A DNA stretch of 64,000 nucleotides from Cellvibrionaceae bacterium (GTDB lineage: Bacteria; Pseudomonadota; Gammaproteobacteria; Pseudomonadales; Cellvibrionaceae): positions 1 through 64,000 of the forward strand of contig JAOXRT010000126.1 in NCBI GenBank assembly GCA_025800365.1, given 5' to 3'. Numbering within the stretch: position 1 is the first letter of the stretch; the number at the start of each line of letters is the position of its first letter. The notes beneath the pieces were generated by a model. That model searched no databases. It was not told the origin of the DNA and worked only from the letters and a program-made list of their open reading frames with translations. The position numbers and the translations under genes were made by a program. Positions 56,518 to 64,000 of the stretch are shown here, piece by piece.

Positions 56518-57975
56518 ATGACACAAAGCTACCGACAACACTATCTGGTCGCGGCCGCGCTATTTGGGCTATACGGCGTACAAGTGTGCCCCTTTTTAGA
56601 CAGCCTGAGCCTGGGCGCACTGCTGATTCCTATAATGCTGAGCTTTGCCATTATTGGCCTTGGGCGCTACTTGCTAGATGGGCAAATTAGTAATGCCGAG
56701 CTTAAAAAGCAGGTTAAACGCCAGTTTATTCTGGATATGGGCCTATTCTTATTTACTGGCCTTGCCCTAGCCGCTTACTTTCGCCTGCTACACCAATCCC
56801 CCCTAGAAAGCGGCTTAAAGGTTATTATTGGCATGGCGATCTTTGGCTTCTTTATCGCCTGCGATCAGGCCCTGCTGAAAGAACGCAAAATTGCCGAGCA
56901 ACTAGCCGAGGCCGGCGAGCATATCACCCCAGATTGCGATCCTTACCCGCTTACCCATAAATTCAGTCACTTTGCCTGCGCCTGTGCTATCGCGGTAATT
57001 GGCGTAGTGTTTATGGTGATCAATAAAGATTTACATTGGCTGCAACAAGTAGGTGAAGATCTACCACTGGCCACTGCACAGCGCTATATTCTTACCGAGG
57101 TCTCTTTTGTAGTGGCCGTGATTATGGTGTACGTGCTGCGCATTATTTTTGCCTATGCCAATAATTTAAAAATGTTTATCACCATGGAGCAAAGCGCCCT
57201 AGCCGCCGTCGCCCAGGGCGATTTAGAAGCCGAGGTGCCAGTAAGCAGCAATGATGAATTTGGCCTTATGGCATTGCACACCAATAAAACCATTGCCGCA
57301 CTGGCCGAGCGCAGCCGCGAGCTAAGCATCACCCGCGATGCCAGCATCTTAGGCTTAGCCAGCCTAGCCGAAACCCGCGACAATGAAACCGGCGGGCATA
57401 TTCTGCGCACCCAAAACTATGTAAAAGCCCTAGCCCTAGAGCTGCGCAAAAATCCAAGATACCGCGAGCAACTGGATGATGACACCGTAGATCTACTTTA
57501 TAAATCGGCCCCGCTACACGATATCGGCAAAGTAGGCATTCCCGACAATATCCTACTAAAACCCGGCAAGCTGACAGACGAAGAATTTGAAGTCATGAAA
57601 AGCCACCCACAAATTGGCGCCGATGCACTAGAAGTTGCCGAACGCCAACTGGGCAGCAACTCCTTCTTAAGAATCGCCAAAGAAATTAGCCTAAGCCACC
57701 ACGAAAAGTGGGACGGCAGCGGCTACCCAGCCGGCCTAAGTGGTGAAGACATCCCAGTATCCGGCCGCCTAATGGCACTGGCCGATGTATACGACGCCCT
57801 AATCAGCGCCAGAGTTTACAAACCCGCCTTTAGCCACGAAAAAGCCAAAAGCATCATCCTAGAAGGCAGCGCCAAACACTTCGACCCTGATGTAATCCAA
57901 GCCTTTATAGATTGCGAAGCCGAGTTTGTACGTATTGCAGATGAGTTTAGTGATAATAAAACGCAAGCGGCTTAG
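56518..57975 (+). CDS. HAMP and HD-GYP domain cyclic-di-GMP phosphodiesterase
   Basis: This 485-residue inner-membrane protein has about five to six hydrophobic segments (roughly 10-65, 72-120, 150-168, 190-215), then a HAMP linker (about 218-265) and an HD-GYP domain (about 280-475). Catalytic motifs are complete: HD in APLHDIGKVGIPD, HHEKWDGSGYPAG with the GYP triplet, and ADVYDALISARVYK. It should hydrolyse cyclic-di-GMP, with a signal sensed by the membrane part. It is the last normal gene before the AT-rich cassette segment. Confidence 0.92.
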   Translation: MTQSYRQHYLVAAALFGLYGVQVCPFLDSLSLGALLIPIMLSFAIIGLGRYLLDGQISNAELKKQVKRQFILDMGLFLFTGLALAAYFRLLHQSPLESGLKVIIGMAIFGFFIACDQALLKERKIAEQLAEAGEHITPDCDPYPLTHKFSHFACACAIAVIGVVFMVINKDLHWLQQVGEDLPLATAQRYILTEVSFVVAVIMVYVLRIIFAYANNLKMFITMEQSALAAVAQGDLEAEVPVSSNDEFGLMALHTNKTIAALAERSRELSITRDASILGLASLAETRDNETGGHILRTQNYVKALALELRKNPRYREQLDDDTVDLLYKSAPLHDIGKVGIPDNILLKPGKLTDEEFEVMKSHPQIGADALEVAERQLGSNSFLRIAKEISLSHHEKWDGSGYPAGLSGEDIPVSGRLMALADVYDALISARVYKPAFSHEKAKSIILEGSAKHFDPDVIQAFIDCEAEFVRIADEFSDNKTQAA

Positions 57976-58256
57976 CGTTGTTTGGCTTTTTTGATTAGCT
58001 ATCGCCTTGTACTTGGTGCCTTTTTAAAAGGGTGCCAGGCTTCATTATCACGTATGTTTTATCTAGTGCTTGTAAAACCCCACTTAAAACAATAAATTAG
58101 AGTTTTAGACAAAGGAATGCAGCTAGATATTAAAACGGACTCCATCCTATTATTTCTGATATCCCCGTATTAATAATACGCGTCTGCTTTTTGGTTGTAA
58201 TTCTGCTTGTCTGTTTATTTAGCTGTTACGTAAATCAGATCTAGCTAGAGAGTTTA

Positions 58257-59120
58257 ATGGATACTCAGGAAGAAACTATTGAAGTACTAAGCTTGGCAGA
58301 ATTAGCTGAACAAATTTTATTTTTCAATGAAAAAGACCTTCTAAGAAAATGCCCAAGAGAGTATCTCCCTTCGATTGTGAGTAGAATGGTAAAGGATCTA
58401 CCGGGTATCTCATTTGATATTACCGATACATCAATTGAGTTCTTTAGAGGGCGAAAAATAGAGAATGTTCCCAAGTATAATTGTATACACGAGATTTTGG
58501 CTCCGCCGCCTAAAAAAGTTACTACATATCAACGATGCAATTTGATAGAACAGTCAATACTATATACAGCTTCAAACATTCCAACAGCACTGTTAGAAAT
58601 TAATGCAAATACTACTGATAGAGTCCAGTTTGTTGTTCAGCATTTAAATGAAAATAGTTCCTTGAAGGTTGGGTGCGTTGGCTTATTAGACTACGTTAGG
58701 CGGTTTGGTGTTGCCCCTCATATTTTCAATACTCTGGATGATAGGCTTGAAAGTGTTATCAATGGAATTAAACAGAACGTGGGTAAGGATATATGGCAAA
58801 AAGCGCTTTTATTTGATGCTTTCATAGCCGATTGGTTTTCCCGCCCTGTTGACAGTAGTTACGAAAGTGGCTATGAGTACGCTTTGACAGCTTTATATTC
58901 TAATATAATGTTTCGTAGTGGAATCGATGTCATAGCTTATCCAAGTGTTGGGCATAAAGGGGGGTGGAATTTTGCCTTAAAACCGGAAATAGCCAGTGAA
59001 AAAATAACCCCTGTGGGTGTTTTTATCTACGAAATCACTGAGAACCTAGGGTATGGTCTCGTTAATGCATCTGTAAAAGCAGAGGCAAAACGGTTAAACA
59101 ACGGGGCCATAGAATGGTAA
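58257..59120 (+). CDS. RES-domain protein (cassette 1), probable toxin or defence effector
   Basis: These 287 residues contain a RES domain over about 60-265. The conserved triad is visible: Arg64/66 in FFRGRK, Glu114 in IPTALLEINA and Ser230 in DVIAYPSVG. The preceding YQRCNLIEQSILYTA matches the family's R-N and Y-x-A pattern. RES toxins degrade NAD+ by phosphorolysis or related chemistry. About 60 N-terminal residues lie outside the domain. No Xre/MbcA antitoxin gene is adjacent, unlike RES-Xre modules. The start has AGAGAG about 5 bases upstream in a short 31-base leader. It is the only gene of the first cassette. Confidence 0.7.
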   Translation: MDTQEETIEVLSLAELAEQILFFNEKDLLRKCPREYLPSIVSRMVKDLPGISFDITDTSIEFFRGRKIENVPKYNCIHEILAPPPKKVTTYQRCNLIEQSILYTASNIPTALLEINANTTDRVQFVVQHLNENSSLKVGCVGLLDYVRRFGVAPHIFNTLDDRLESVINGIKQNVGKDIWQKALLFDAFIADWFSRPVDSSYESGYEYALTALYSNIMFRSGIDVIAYPSVGHKGGWNFALKPEIASEKITPVGVFIYEITENLGYGLVNASVKAEAKRLNNGAIEW

Positions 59121-59138
59121 TTGACATCGGCATGAATC

Positions 59139-59199
59139 ACGTAACAAGTGCGTGCATTAGACCTTCGCTTCGCCGCAGCAAATGACACAGGCGTTATGG
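59139..59199 (+). other. attC-like recombination site of cassette 1
   Basis: R'' (59139-59145) and R' GTTATGG (59193-59199) are joined by L boxes. Folding pairs CGTAAC with GTTATG (one G:T), then a 3-base unpaired spacer (AAG opposite GGC). Next TGCGT faces ACACA with one C:A mismatch, an extrahelical G sits at 59154, and CATT pairs with AATG. The 22-base terminal loop contains CTTCGCTTCGC. Spacer and extrahelical base are the hallmarks of attC sites. Confidence 0.72.
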
Positions 59200-59229
59200 A
59201 GCACTCTAAATTGGTGGTAATTCAGATAG

Positions 59230-60363
59230 ATGAGTAACAACTTTAATCTTAAAAATACAAGTTCTAACATCAAAATAATTATTGGCGAAAACGGAACTGG
59301 TAAAAGTGCTCTTTTGAATGAGCTTTCTATAGACTACCTAAATGACAATAAAACTGTCATAGCGATAGCAACTTCTATTCATGACAAATTCACTTCAAAG
59401 CGAAAGAAGTTTCACTTCTATGGAGGACGCCAAGGCCGAAGCATGGTTGAACGAGCAATCAAAAAATCATTATTAGGCGACTCATATGATGATGTTGATA
59501 GGGTTAAATATCTAATAAACGCTTTGGAATATGCAAAATATTCGCCGAAAATAGGAATCAAGGTTGAAGGATTTGAATCGAACAACATAGAATTGCTATA
59601 TATTGCAGCTAAAGAAGATGAACGGCTTTATGATGCCTTAAGTTTAATAGAAAAATATCAGGAACCATTTTCTCGAGAATTAATTGTCGCTATAAGTCTA
59701 TGGTCAGTTACTAATGAAAACAACAATGTCTCAGGCTCTGCTTTGTCTGCATTTATACGATACGAGAGAATTTTAAAAAAATATAAAATTATAAAAAGAT
59801 TAAGAACTTACTTGTATAGAGAAAATTCTGAAATAGCATTAGCCAATGCTAGCTCAGGTGAATTGATGATTATCTCAATGTTGGTTCATATTTCTTCATA
59901 CATTGATAAAGACACTGTAATTTTGATTGACGAGCCTGAAAATAGCTTACACCCAAGATGGCAGCGTAAATATATAGATATGATTCTGGATGTTTTTTAC
60001 TTATTTCAACCCAAGATTTATGTGGCTTCACATTCGCCTCAGATAATTCCATTAGATAATGATTTATACAAAATATTTACCCCAAGAAATGGAGTTGTTT
60101 TAGAGGTTGACGAAAAGACAAGTAACAATGAAGAGCTGCTTTCAGAGGTCTTCGGTGTGATTACTCCTGAGAATAGGTTTTTATCTAATAAAATGGTAGA
60201 AACAATAAATGATTTTGACGCCAATAGAATTGAATATAACCATGCATTACAAATCATAGAGGGGTATAAAAACAAAGTTTACGACCCTAGGCAGATTACT
60301 TTTTTAGAAGGTGTTAATGAGATAATAGAAAAAGTCAACAACTCAAGGATTTCTAATGCCTAA
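59230..60363 (+). CDS. AAA-family ATPase of a Septu-like (PtuA-like) defence pair
   Basis: This 377-residue ATPase is of the ABC/SMC-like AAA_21 type. Walker A is GENGTGKS (19-26), the signature-like SSGE lies at 208-211, Walker B VILIDEPENSLHP at about 230-242 and the switch His in ASHSPQII at 268. The region between Walker A and the signature is short and helical. It is AT-rich with codons unlike the neighbours. The next gene, encoding an HNH nuclease, overlaps it by 8 bp. PtuA/PtuB (Septu) systems have exactly this pair; retron and other systems also use such pairs. The leader from the cassette start (59194) is 36 bases. Confidence 0.83.
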   Translation: MSNNFNLKNTSSNIKIIIGENGTGKSALLNELSIDYLNDNKTVIAIATSIHDKFTSKRKKFHFYGGRQGRSMVERAIKKSLLGDSYDDVDRVKYLINALEYAKYSPKIGIKVEGFESNNIELLYIAAKEDERLYDALSLIEKYQEPFSRELIVAISLWSVTNENNNVSGSALSAFIRYERILKKYKIIKRLRTYLYRENSEIALANASSGELMIISMLVHISSYIDKDTVILIDEPENSLHPRWQRKYIDMILDVFYLFQPKIYVASHSPQIIPLDNDLYKIFTPRNGVVLEVDEKTSNNEELLSEVFGVITPENRFLSNKMVETINDFDANRIEYNHALQIIEGYKNKVYDPRQITFLEGVNEIIEKVNNSRISNA

Positions 60364-60970
60364 TAGACCATCATTTACTGCCGAAGAGAAAAGGGCTATG
60401 CAGGCAGCATCTCTCATTGGCCACACTGCGTGGGATAAAAACCCATCATTAACTTCTTTAAAAGATAAAATTAAAAATTTTGGATTAATAAAAACAGAAG
60501 ATAGATGCTGCTATTGCGGTAGGAATATACATGGAGAGTTTCGAATGGTTATAGATATCGAACACATCCTACCAAAGTCAATATTTCCAAAACAGATGTT
60601 TAAAGGTAAAAACCTTTCAGCCTCATGCAAGCGCTGTAATATAAATATAAAAAAGTCAAAAGTCGACTTTCTTGAAGGAATAAATGCTGATCATACTGGA
60701 ACACTACTGCGCTCAAGGTACTATAAAATCATTCACCCCAACTTGGATACTTATGACACTCACTTACTACTGATAGCAGGGCAAGTTGGTCGTAAAGTTA
60801 TGTTGAAGTATTCGGTTGTAAATGGCAGCTCTAAAGGAGCATTCACTTACGAGTATTTTAAACTAGACCTTCTTGAAAAAAATAATTTTGATATGGCTCA
60901 GGGCAATCAGCCTAGGGTAGAAATAGAGAACCCTGAATTGCAAGAAGCTTTTGATGCCATAGCCCCATAA
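60356..60970 (+). CDS. HNH endonuclease of a Septu-like (PtuB-like) defence pair
   Basis: This 204-residue nuclease has an HNH site. A first zinc pair is in CCYC (51-54), then the catalytic His in DIEHILPKS (about 70), NLSASCKRCN (second zinc pair at 91 and 94) and the final Asn and Lys in CNINIKKSK. It probably cuts nucleic acid when the ATPase is triggered. The start overlaps the ATPase end by 8 bp. The stop codon TAA lies inside CCATAAC, the R'' box of the second cassette, a common arrangement in integron cassettes. Confidence 0.83.
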   Translation: MPNRPSFTAEEKRAMQAASLIGHTAWDKNPSLTSLKDKIKNFGLIKTEDRCCYCGRNIHGEFRMVIDIEHILPKSIFPKQMFKGKNLSASCKRCNINIKKSKVDFLEGINADHTGTLLRSRYYKIIHPNLDTYDTHLLLIAGQVGRKVMLKYSVVNGSSKGAFTYEYFKLDLLEKNNFDMAQGNQPRVEIENPELQEAFDAIAP

Positions 60971-61099
60971 CAAAATAGAATATAAAGGCCACCCACTTTC
61001 ATTGACCTAGTATCGCAACCCCGGGAGCTAGGCCACCCCCCTGATTTTTCTTTCCAACTGCAAATAGAGCTAAGTAATTTTCCAAAGCCGCTGTAGTTT

Positions 61100-61858
61100 G
61101 TCAGCGTGACGCTAGCCAGCATATATCTTTAGTGGATACACCTTATTACCACTGCGTAAGCCGTTATGTGCGTCGAGCTTTCCTGTGCGGAAAGGATCAT
61201 TACAATGGTAAAAACTATGAGCATCGCAGAGGCTGGATTGAGGAAAGAATTCTGGCTATGCAGCCTGTCTTTTGCATCGATGTTTGCGCTTATACTGTAA
61301 TGAGTGTTTGGCTCGTGAATCAAAAAAGAGGACAGCTGCACAGGGCGATTTAAAAGTCAGACCTTACTCGATGAAAAGGCACTCGCTGCCTGTATGTCGC
61401 ATGAGGACCTGAACCCTGTACGAGCAAAACGGCCAAGCCTCCTAAAGATTCCGATTTTACTTCCATGAAAAAGCTAGCGGATAGAGCAAAGACTTTGAAA
61501 CAACAAGATAAAACCCAGAACTGATCAATCAACCGTCAATTTATATCGCTTTTCAGGAAACCCGCGTAACGAGCCGCCCAAGGACCTACCTTTTAGACCG
61601 CTAGATTATTTAAAGTTGGTTGATTGGACAAGTCATAAGATACGCAACAATAAAAAAGGGGGCATTCAATAAGGTGCCCAGCGATATAACAGCACCTAAA
61701 TATAGAGCCCGATGAATTCGTGATTGCTGCTACTCAGTTTGATTCTCGCTTTAAAACACTAGCCGATGCTTTATCCGTTCTCAAGAATAAACCTCCCAAC
61801 CTTGGTTTGCTTAGGCTAGCTGTTACCGGAATATTTTATATTGTCGTGCCAAAGTAGC
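61100..61858 (+). pseudogene. Decayed RAYT/Y1-type transposase
   Basis: Reading in shifting frames recovers the family: DTPYYHCVSRYVRRAFLCGK, YEHRRGWIEER, FCIDVCAYTVMS, then SKKEDSCTGRFKSQTLLDEK, DLNPVRAK, and near the end EPDEFVIAATQFDSRFKTLA. Several stop codons and frameshifts interrupt it. Between VMS and CTGRF a large segment is missing, including the expected HYH metal motif. CTGRF-WEGRF has collapsed to CTGRF, as if by deletion between short direct repeats. It is dead as a transposase. It sits 130 bp after the second cassette's R'' box. The only open piece is about 70 codons (61132-61353). Confidence 0.75.
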
Positions 61859-62503
61859 TAACCCCTACCTCCACCATCATCAAATGAGCGTAATCCTCAA
61901 GTAACCCGGCCTGTGGTTAGAAATTAGGTAGTTTGTTCGTGCCTTATAGCAAGTTACTTGTATCATTGTTGGGTAGTGGTTGTGGGCGGATACCCTGTTT
62001 ACTGCGATTTATTGCAGTCATGCACCATAAAATTGTCGTTCCATTCCCTCGCGCTTGTTTTGTTTTTAGATTATTGTCAATGAATCATAACTTGCAACCA
62101 ACCTAGGAAAGCGGTGACTTGCATTTAGTGCAGTCATCATCGGCCAAAAAATTATTATCATATGTTGCGACTGACAGGTTTCAGATTTAAAGATATAGAG
62201 CGATACATCCTCTATATCTTTATGACAAAGAGAAAATATACTAACACGCATCTAAAAGACGCTAGGACTAGAGCAGCTCAATAAATTCAGGCCCGATCTA
62301 ATGCACATCTCACGCAACACAGAAAGAACGATTTTACTGCTTTGATCATTAACTGCACAAATTACAAGTTAAACAACACATAGTAAAGAAGTGGGCAACA
62401 TTACCGTTATCCCTAAGACCAACTATAACAACCAAGCAAGACAGCGCCTATTCATAGCAACGGAATACTGCACGATAAACAGAAAACCTAAAAGGATATG
62501 AAC
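61859..62503 (+). other. AT-rich region without a recognisable gene
   Basis: No coding frame of convincing length or family was seen. It holds a perfect 12-bp hairpin (see 62189) and imperfect repeats around GCAGTCAT (62012-62022 and 62131-62138). The ribosome site of the next gene is at its right end. It may be remains of mobile DNA. Confidence 0.45.
62189..62221. repeat. 12-bp perfect hairpin
   Basis: AAAGATATAGAG and CTCTATATCTTT pair perfectly around a 9-base loop. It could be a terminator on either strand or a cruciform-forming site. Confidence 0.55.
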
Positions 62504-62893
62504 ATGAGCAAAGATCTGATTGATAAAACAGGTAACGATAGCGGTGCAAGCCTTGAGACTGAGAAATTTGATTCGACTATTTCAGGAAGATCTATTGTCA
62601 AAAAAGTATCAAGCACAGGAAAAATTCAAGCAATTCCTTTTCCACACGGACTGGGTCGAGTACCATTATTTATAAATATTCAGTTTTCACCAGACAACTC
62701 ATTCGATGATGTTTTCTTAGTTCAATGGCCATGGCAGCATGACCTTACTAGAGGCCCAGTAAGCATTCGAATGGATACCCAAAATGTATATTTAGAGTTT
62801 ACAACGGGCCATGTATTTGGAGAATGGTCAGCTGTAACCAACAACTGGCAGAAGTACAGCGCTGGATATTACAAAGTAATTGTCTTCGGATGA
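62504..62893 (+). CDS. Hypothetical 129-residue protein
   Basis: The start ATG at 62504 has AAGGAT about 8 bases upstream; an ATG at 62498 is only 2 bases from it. No signal or membrane helix is seen. The C-terminal half is beta-rich and aromatic (PFPHGLGRVPLFINIQF, FLVQWPWQHDL, EWSAVTNNWQKY, GYYKVIVFG). The HGLGxVP motif recalls phage tail-tip or H-type-lectin-like sheets, a weak resemblance. It is AT-rich like the cassettes. No neighbour explains it. Confidence 0.6.
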   Translation: MSKDLIDKTGNDSGASLETEKFDSTISGRSIVKKVSSTGKIQAIPFPHGLGRVPLFINIQFSPDNSFDDVFLVQWPWQHDLTRGPVSIRMDTQNVYLEFTTGHVFGEWSAVTNNWQKYSAGYYKVIVFG

Positions 62894-62896
62894 TAC

Positions 62897-62932
62897 ACTT
62901 GAAATACTTGAAATACTTGTAATATCTGAATT
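62897..62932 (+). repeat. 9-bp tandem repeat
   Basis: Two copies of ACTTGAAAT, then ACTTGTAAT and ATCTGAATT, lie directly after the unknown gene. The last two copies are degenerate. The rest of 62933-63271 shows no gene. Confidence 0.7.
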
Positions 62933-63271
62933 ATCTACTATAAAATTCGCCCGAGTTATTCATAGCCATTGAGGTATTAATTTACAATTTCCGGAATGAA
63001 TCTTAGATCTTGGATGACTTTAATTTGCCAGTAGGAAATAAATTGGCTTCTTTAACAAGGGCGCATGTTTATGCTCAGATGAGACACCACAAGCAGCGGC
63101 GTCGACAATCGTTGAAGCAGCTATACAGATATAAATACACATCTTCCATGCAGCCCCATAATTTTACCGCTTTAGGCAGCTTTTAGGGGCCTCATCAATT
63201 ACTCGATAGAAAACTCTAAAACTGATATCTTTGTAAAATATCAGTCCTTCTAGGTTTTTTCAGGTATCACC

Positions 63272-63742
63272 GTGCGCATTACCACCTTACTTATATTTCT
63301 AAGCCTAAACCTCAACAAAGCCCTAGCCGCCGAAAGCTTCGAGCTTTACCCAAAACACTCTGAGCCCGTACACAGCCCCAGCCAAGATGTATCTGACCAG
63401 TACTTTGAGGTAGCCGATAAATTAATCGCTGAGTTTAATCAAAAGCCCAACGGGCTATATTCGAATGTGGATGATATTACGATATGGCAATCTTATAGCG
63501 GCCAATACAATCGGATGTGGATGGAAACTGCGCTTACGAATGAGGATGTAGAAAAGCAGCTGGAACAAAGTATGTGGAAAGCTGTGCCTATCCCTAAAGT
63601 GGCTTTTAAAACTATGCACTTGCCGCGCAATATTCCTGCTGAGCTAATGTCTTGCTTTTTGGGTCAGCTGGATGGTAAGCCAACGTATTTGTTTTGGAGC
63701 AAAGCCCGCGAGCGTGCGGCGTTTGTGGTAAAGCTGGATTAG
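63272..63742 (+). CDS. Hypothetical exported protein, 156 residues
   Basis: It starts with GTG and a Sec signal peptide (about residues 1-19, ending KALAAES). The mature part is charged and aromatic, with MWMETALTNEDVEKQLEQSMWKAVPIPKVAFKT and an end PTYLFWSKARERAAFVVKLD. No family is recognised. Codon use returns to the genome average here. AGG lies 8 bases upstream. Confidence 0.65.
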   Translation: MRITTLLIFLSLNLNKALAAESFELYPKHSEPVHSPSQDVSDQYFEVADKLIAEFNQKPNGLYSNVDDITIWQSYSGQYNRMWMETALTNEDVEKQLEQSMWKAVPIPKVAFKTMHLPRNIPAELMSCFLGQLDGKPTYLFWSKARERAAFVVKLD

Positions 63743-63764
63743 GGCTTATATTCTGGGTATAAAA

Positions 63765-63790
63765 AAGGCGAACCTAAATAGACTCGCCTT
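63765..63790 (-). terminator. Terminator of the TonB receptor at the right edge
   Basis: AAGGCGA and TCGCCTT form a 7-bp stem with a 12-base loop. On the minus strand the stem is followed by a run of T's (63761-63766). It lies 100 bp after the receptor stop. Confidence 0.75.
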
Positions 63791-63890
63791 CCACTGTTAA
63801 GCTAAAACCTAGTAATCAAACTCCCTATTCTATCTATGTGGCATCTCTGCCACTCAGAGAGATTTATTTACAGTTGGCTTCAGCGAAACA

Positions 63891-64000
63891 TCACATAATT
63901 TTATAGTTCACACCTAAGAAGAAATAACGCCCCCTTGGACTGGTCGGGAAGGCGCGATTGGTGATGAACTGCTCTTCATTGGATGCATTGTTTACGCCAC
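63891..64000 (-). CDS. TonB-dependent receptor, C-terminal fragment
   Basis: Only the last 36 residues are inside the window. They end GRYFFLGVNYKIM before the stop, with NEEQFITNRAFPTSPRG before it. This is the usual last loop and final strand of a TonB-dependent receptor barrel. The rest is beyond the right edge. Substrate cannot be inferred. Confidence 0.8.
   Translation of the reverse strand, partial: GVNNASNEEQFITNRAFPTSPRGRYFFLGVNYKIM

Larger units (their letters stand above)
58226..60971 (+). mobile_element. Two integron gene cassettes in tandem, no integrase
   Basis: Cassette 1 runs 58226-59193 and starts TTACGT after the G at 58225. Its attC R'' box ACGTAAC (59139-59145) is the exact complement of GTTACGT. 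Cassette 2 starts TTATGG at 59194, after the G at 59193. The complementary box CCATAAC lies at 60965-60971, at the end of its last gene. These are the relations expected of cassettes excised as circles. Genes inside are AT-rich and promoter-poor. No integrase or attI is seen in the window, so this is CALIN-like, or an insertion at a secondary genomic site. Confidence 0.7.

Noticed and set aside
57976-58225. Upstream attC or attI next to the first cassette
   Set aside because: No box complementary to GTTACGT with an L-box pair was found before 58225; only a small CGTATT/AATACG hairpin occurs there.
59230-60970. Retron with ATPase/HNH accessory genes
   Set aside because: No reverse transcriptase gene or msr/msd-like region is present next to the pair.
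61161-61167. GTTATG as the R' box of the second attC
   Set aside because: It lies in conserved transposase codons (CVSRYVRRAF), is about 200 bp from the R'' box, and the preceding bases do not pair with the L''-like side.
61132-61353. Open reading frame of 73 codons resembling a transposase start
   Set aside because: It is only the N-terminal piece of a RAYT-like pseudogene with later frameshifts and a large internal deletion. It is not an intact gene.
1-64000. CRISPR array
   Set aside because: No regularly spaced direct repeats with unique spacers were seen; repeats here are inverted or short tandem.
1-64000. tRNA or rRNA genes
   Set aside because: No cloverleaf with a CCA-type acceptor or rRNA-like conserved stretches was noticed in the intergenic regions read.

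Overview
ORGANISM. The window looks like chromosome of a marine-type gammaproteobacterium near the Cellvibrionales/Spongiibacteraceae or the Pseudomonas neighbourhood. The order hldE, msbA, LPS-kinase-like gene, ilvE, glnE on one strand recalls the Pseudomonas LPS-core locus with the heptosyltransferase genes missing. Most genes are compact and moderately GC-rich. Two TonB-dependent receptors and the tail of a third, plus Fur-like, Pho-like and CRP-like sites, suggest an aerobic heterotroph that scavenges nutrients. The genus is inference. LAYOUT. 1-8.5 kb: envelope and nitrogen housekeeping (hldE, msbA, kinase-like, ilvE, glnE). 8.8-17 kb: VOC protein, solute-binding protein, orphan GspE/PilB-type ATPase, a phosphate pair (DUF47/PhoU-like protein and PiT permease) behind a Pho-box-like array, a RimB-RimK fusion, a membrane protein and a LysE exporter. 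17-22.3 kb: one operon for a MacB-type ABC exporter with three different HlyD-like adaptors. 22.5-34 kb: TonB receptor, argE, argA, ODP-type metallo-beta-lactamase-fold protein, crotonase, mnmH and a selD fusion for tRNA selenouridine, and small redox or unknown genes. 34-37.5 kb: PhzF and MerR genes with a MerR-type promoter, then PhoD. 37.6-50.3 kb: a TolB-propeller amidohydrolase, a MarR-controlled cluster (metallopeptidase, TonB receptor, alpha/beta hydrolase), LLM oxidoreductase, GST, a second amidohydrolase and a cyclophilin. 50.8-58 kb: a Fur-box-preceded PepSY operon, DUF885, nitroreductase, VOC and HD-GYP genes. 58.2-61 kb: an AT-rich accessory segment. 61-64 kb: transposase wreck, orphan genes and the end of a TonB receptor. 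MAIN RESULT. The accessory segment reads as two integron gene cassettes in tandem with no integrase in the window. Cassette 1 (58226-59193) carries a RES-domain protein. It ends in an attC-like site with paired R and L boxes, a three-base central spacer and one extrahelical G. Its first bases (TTACGT) are the exact complement of its own R'' box (ACGTAAC). Cassette 2 begins TTATGG and carries a Septu-like ATPase/HNH pair whose last stop codon lies inside CCATAAC, the exact complement of its own start. The right half of the second attC is not recognisable; a decayed RAYT-family transposase pseudogene follows. This points to an anti-phage island carried as cassettes. OTHER STRUCTURE. Two intergenic regions (35.5-35.9 kb and 50.4-50.7 kb) each hold a tandem pair of long hairpins with near-perfect 26-30 bp arms. 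One member of each pair shares a roughly 52 bp core in which an inner stem changes on both sides together.
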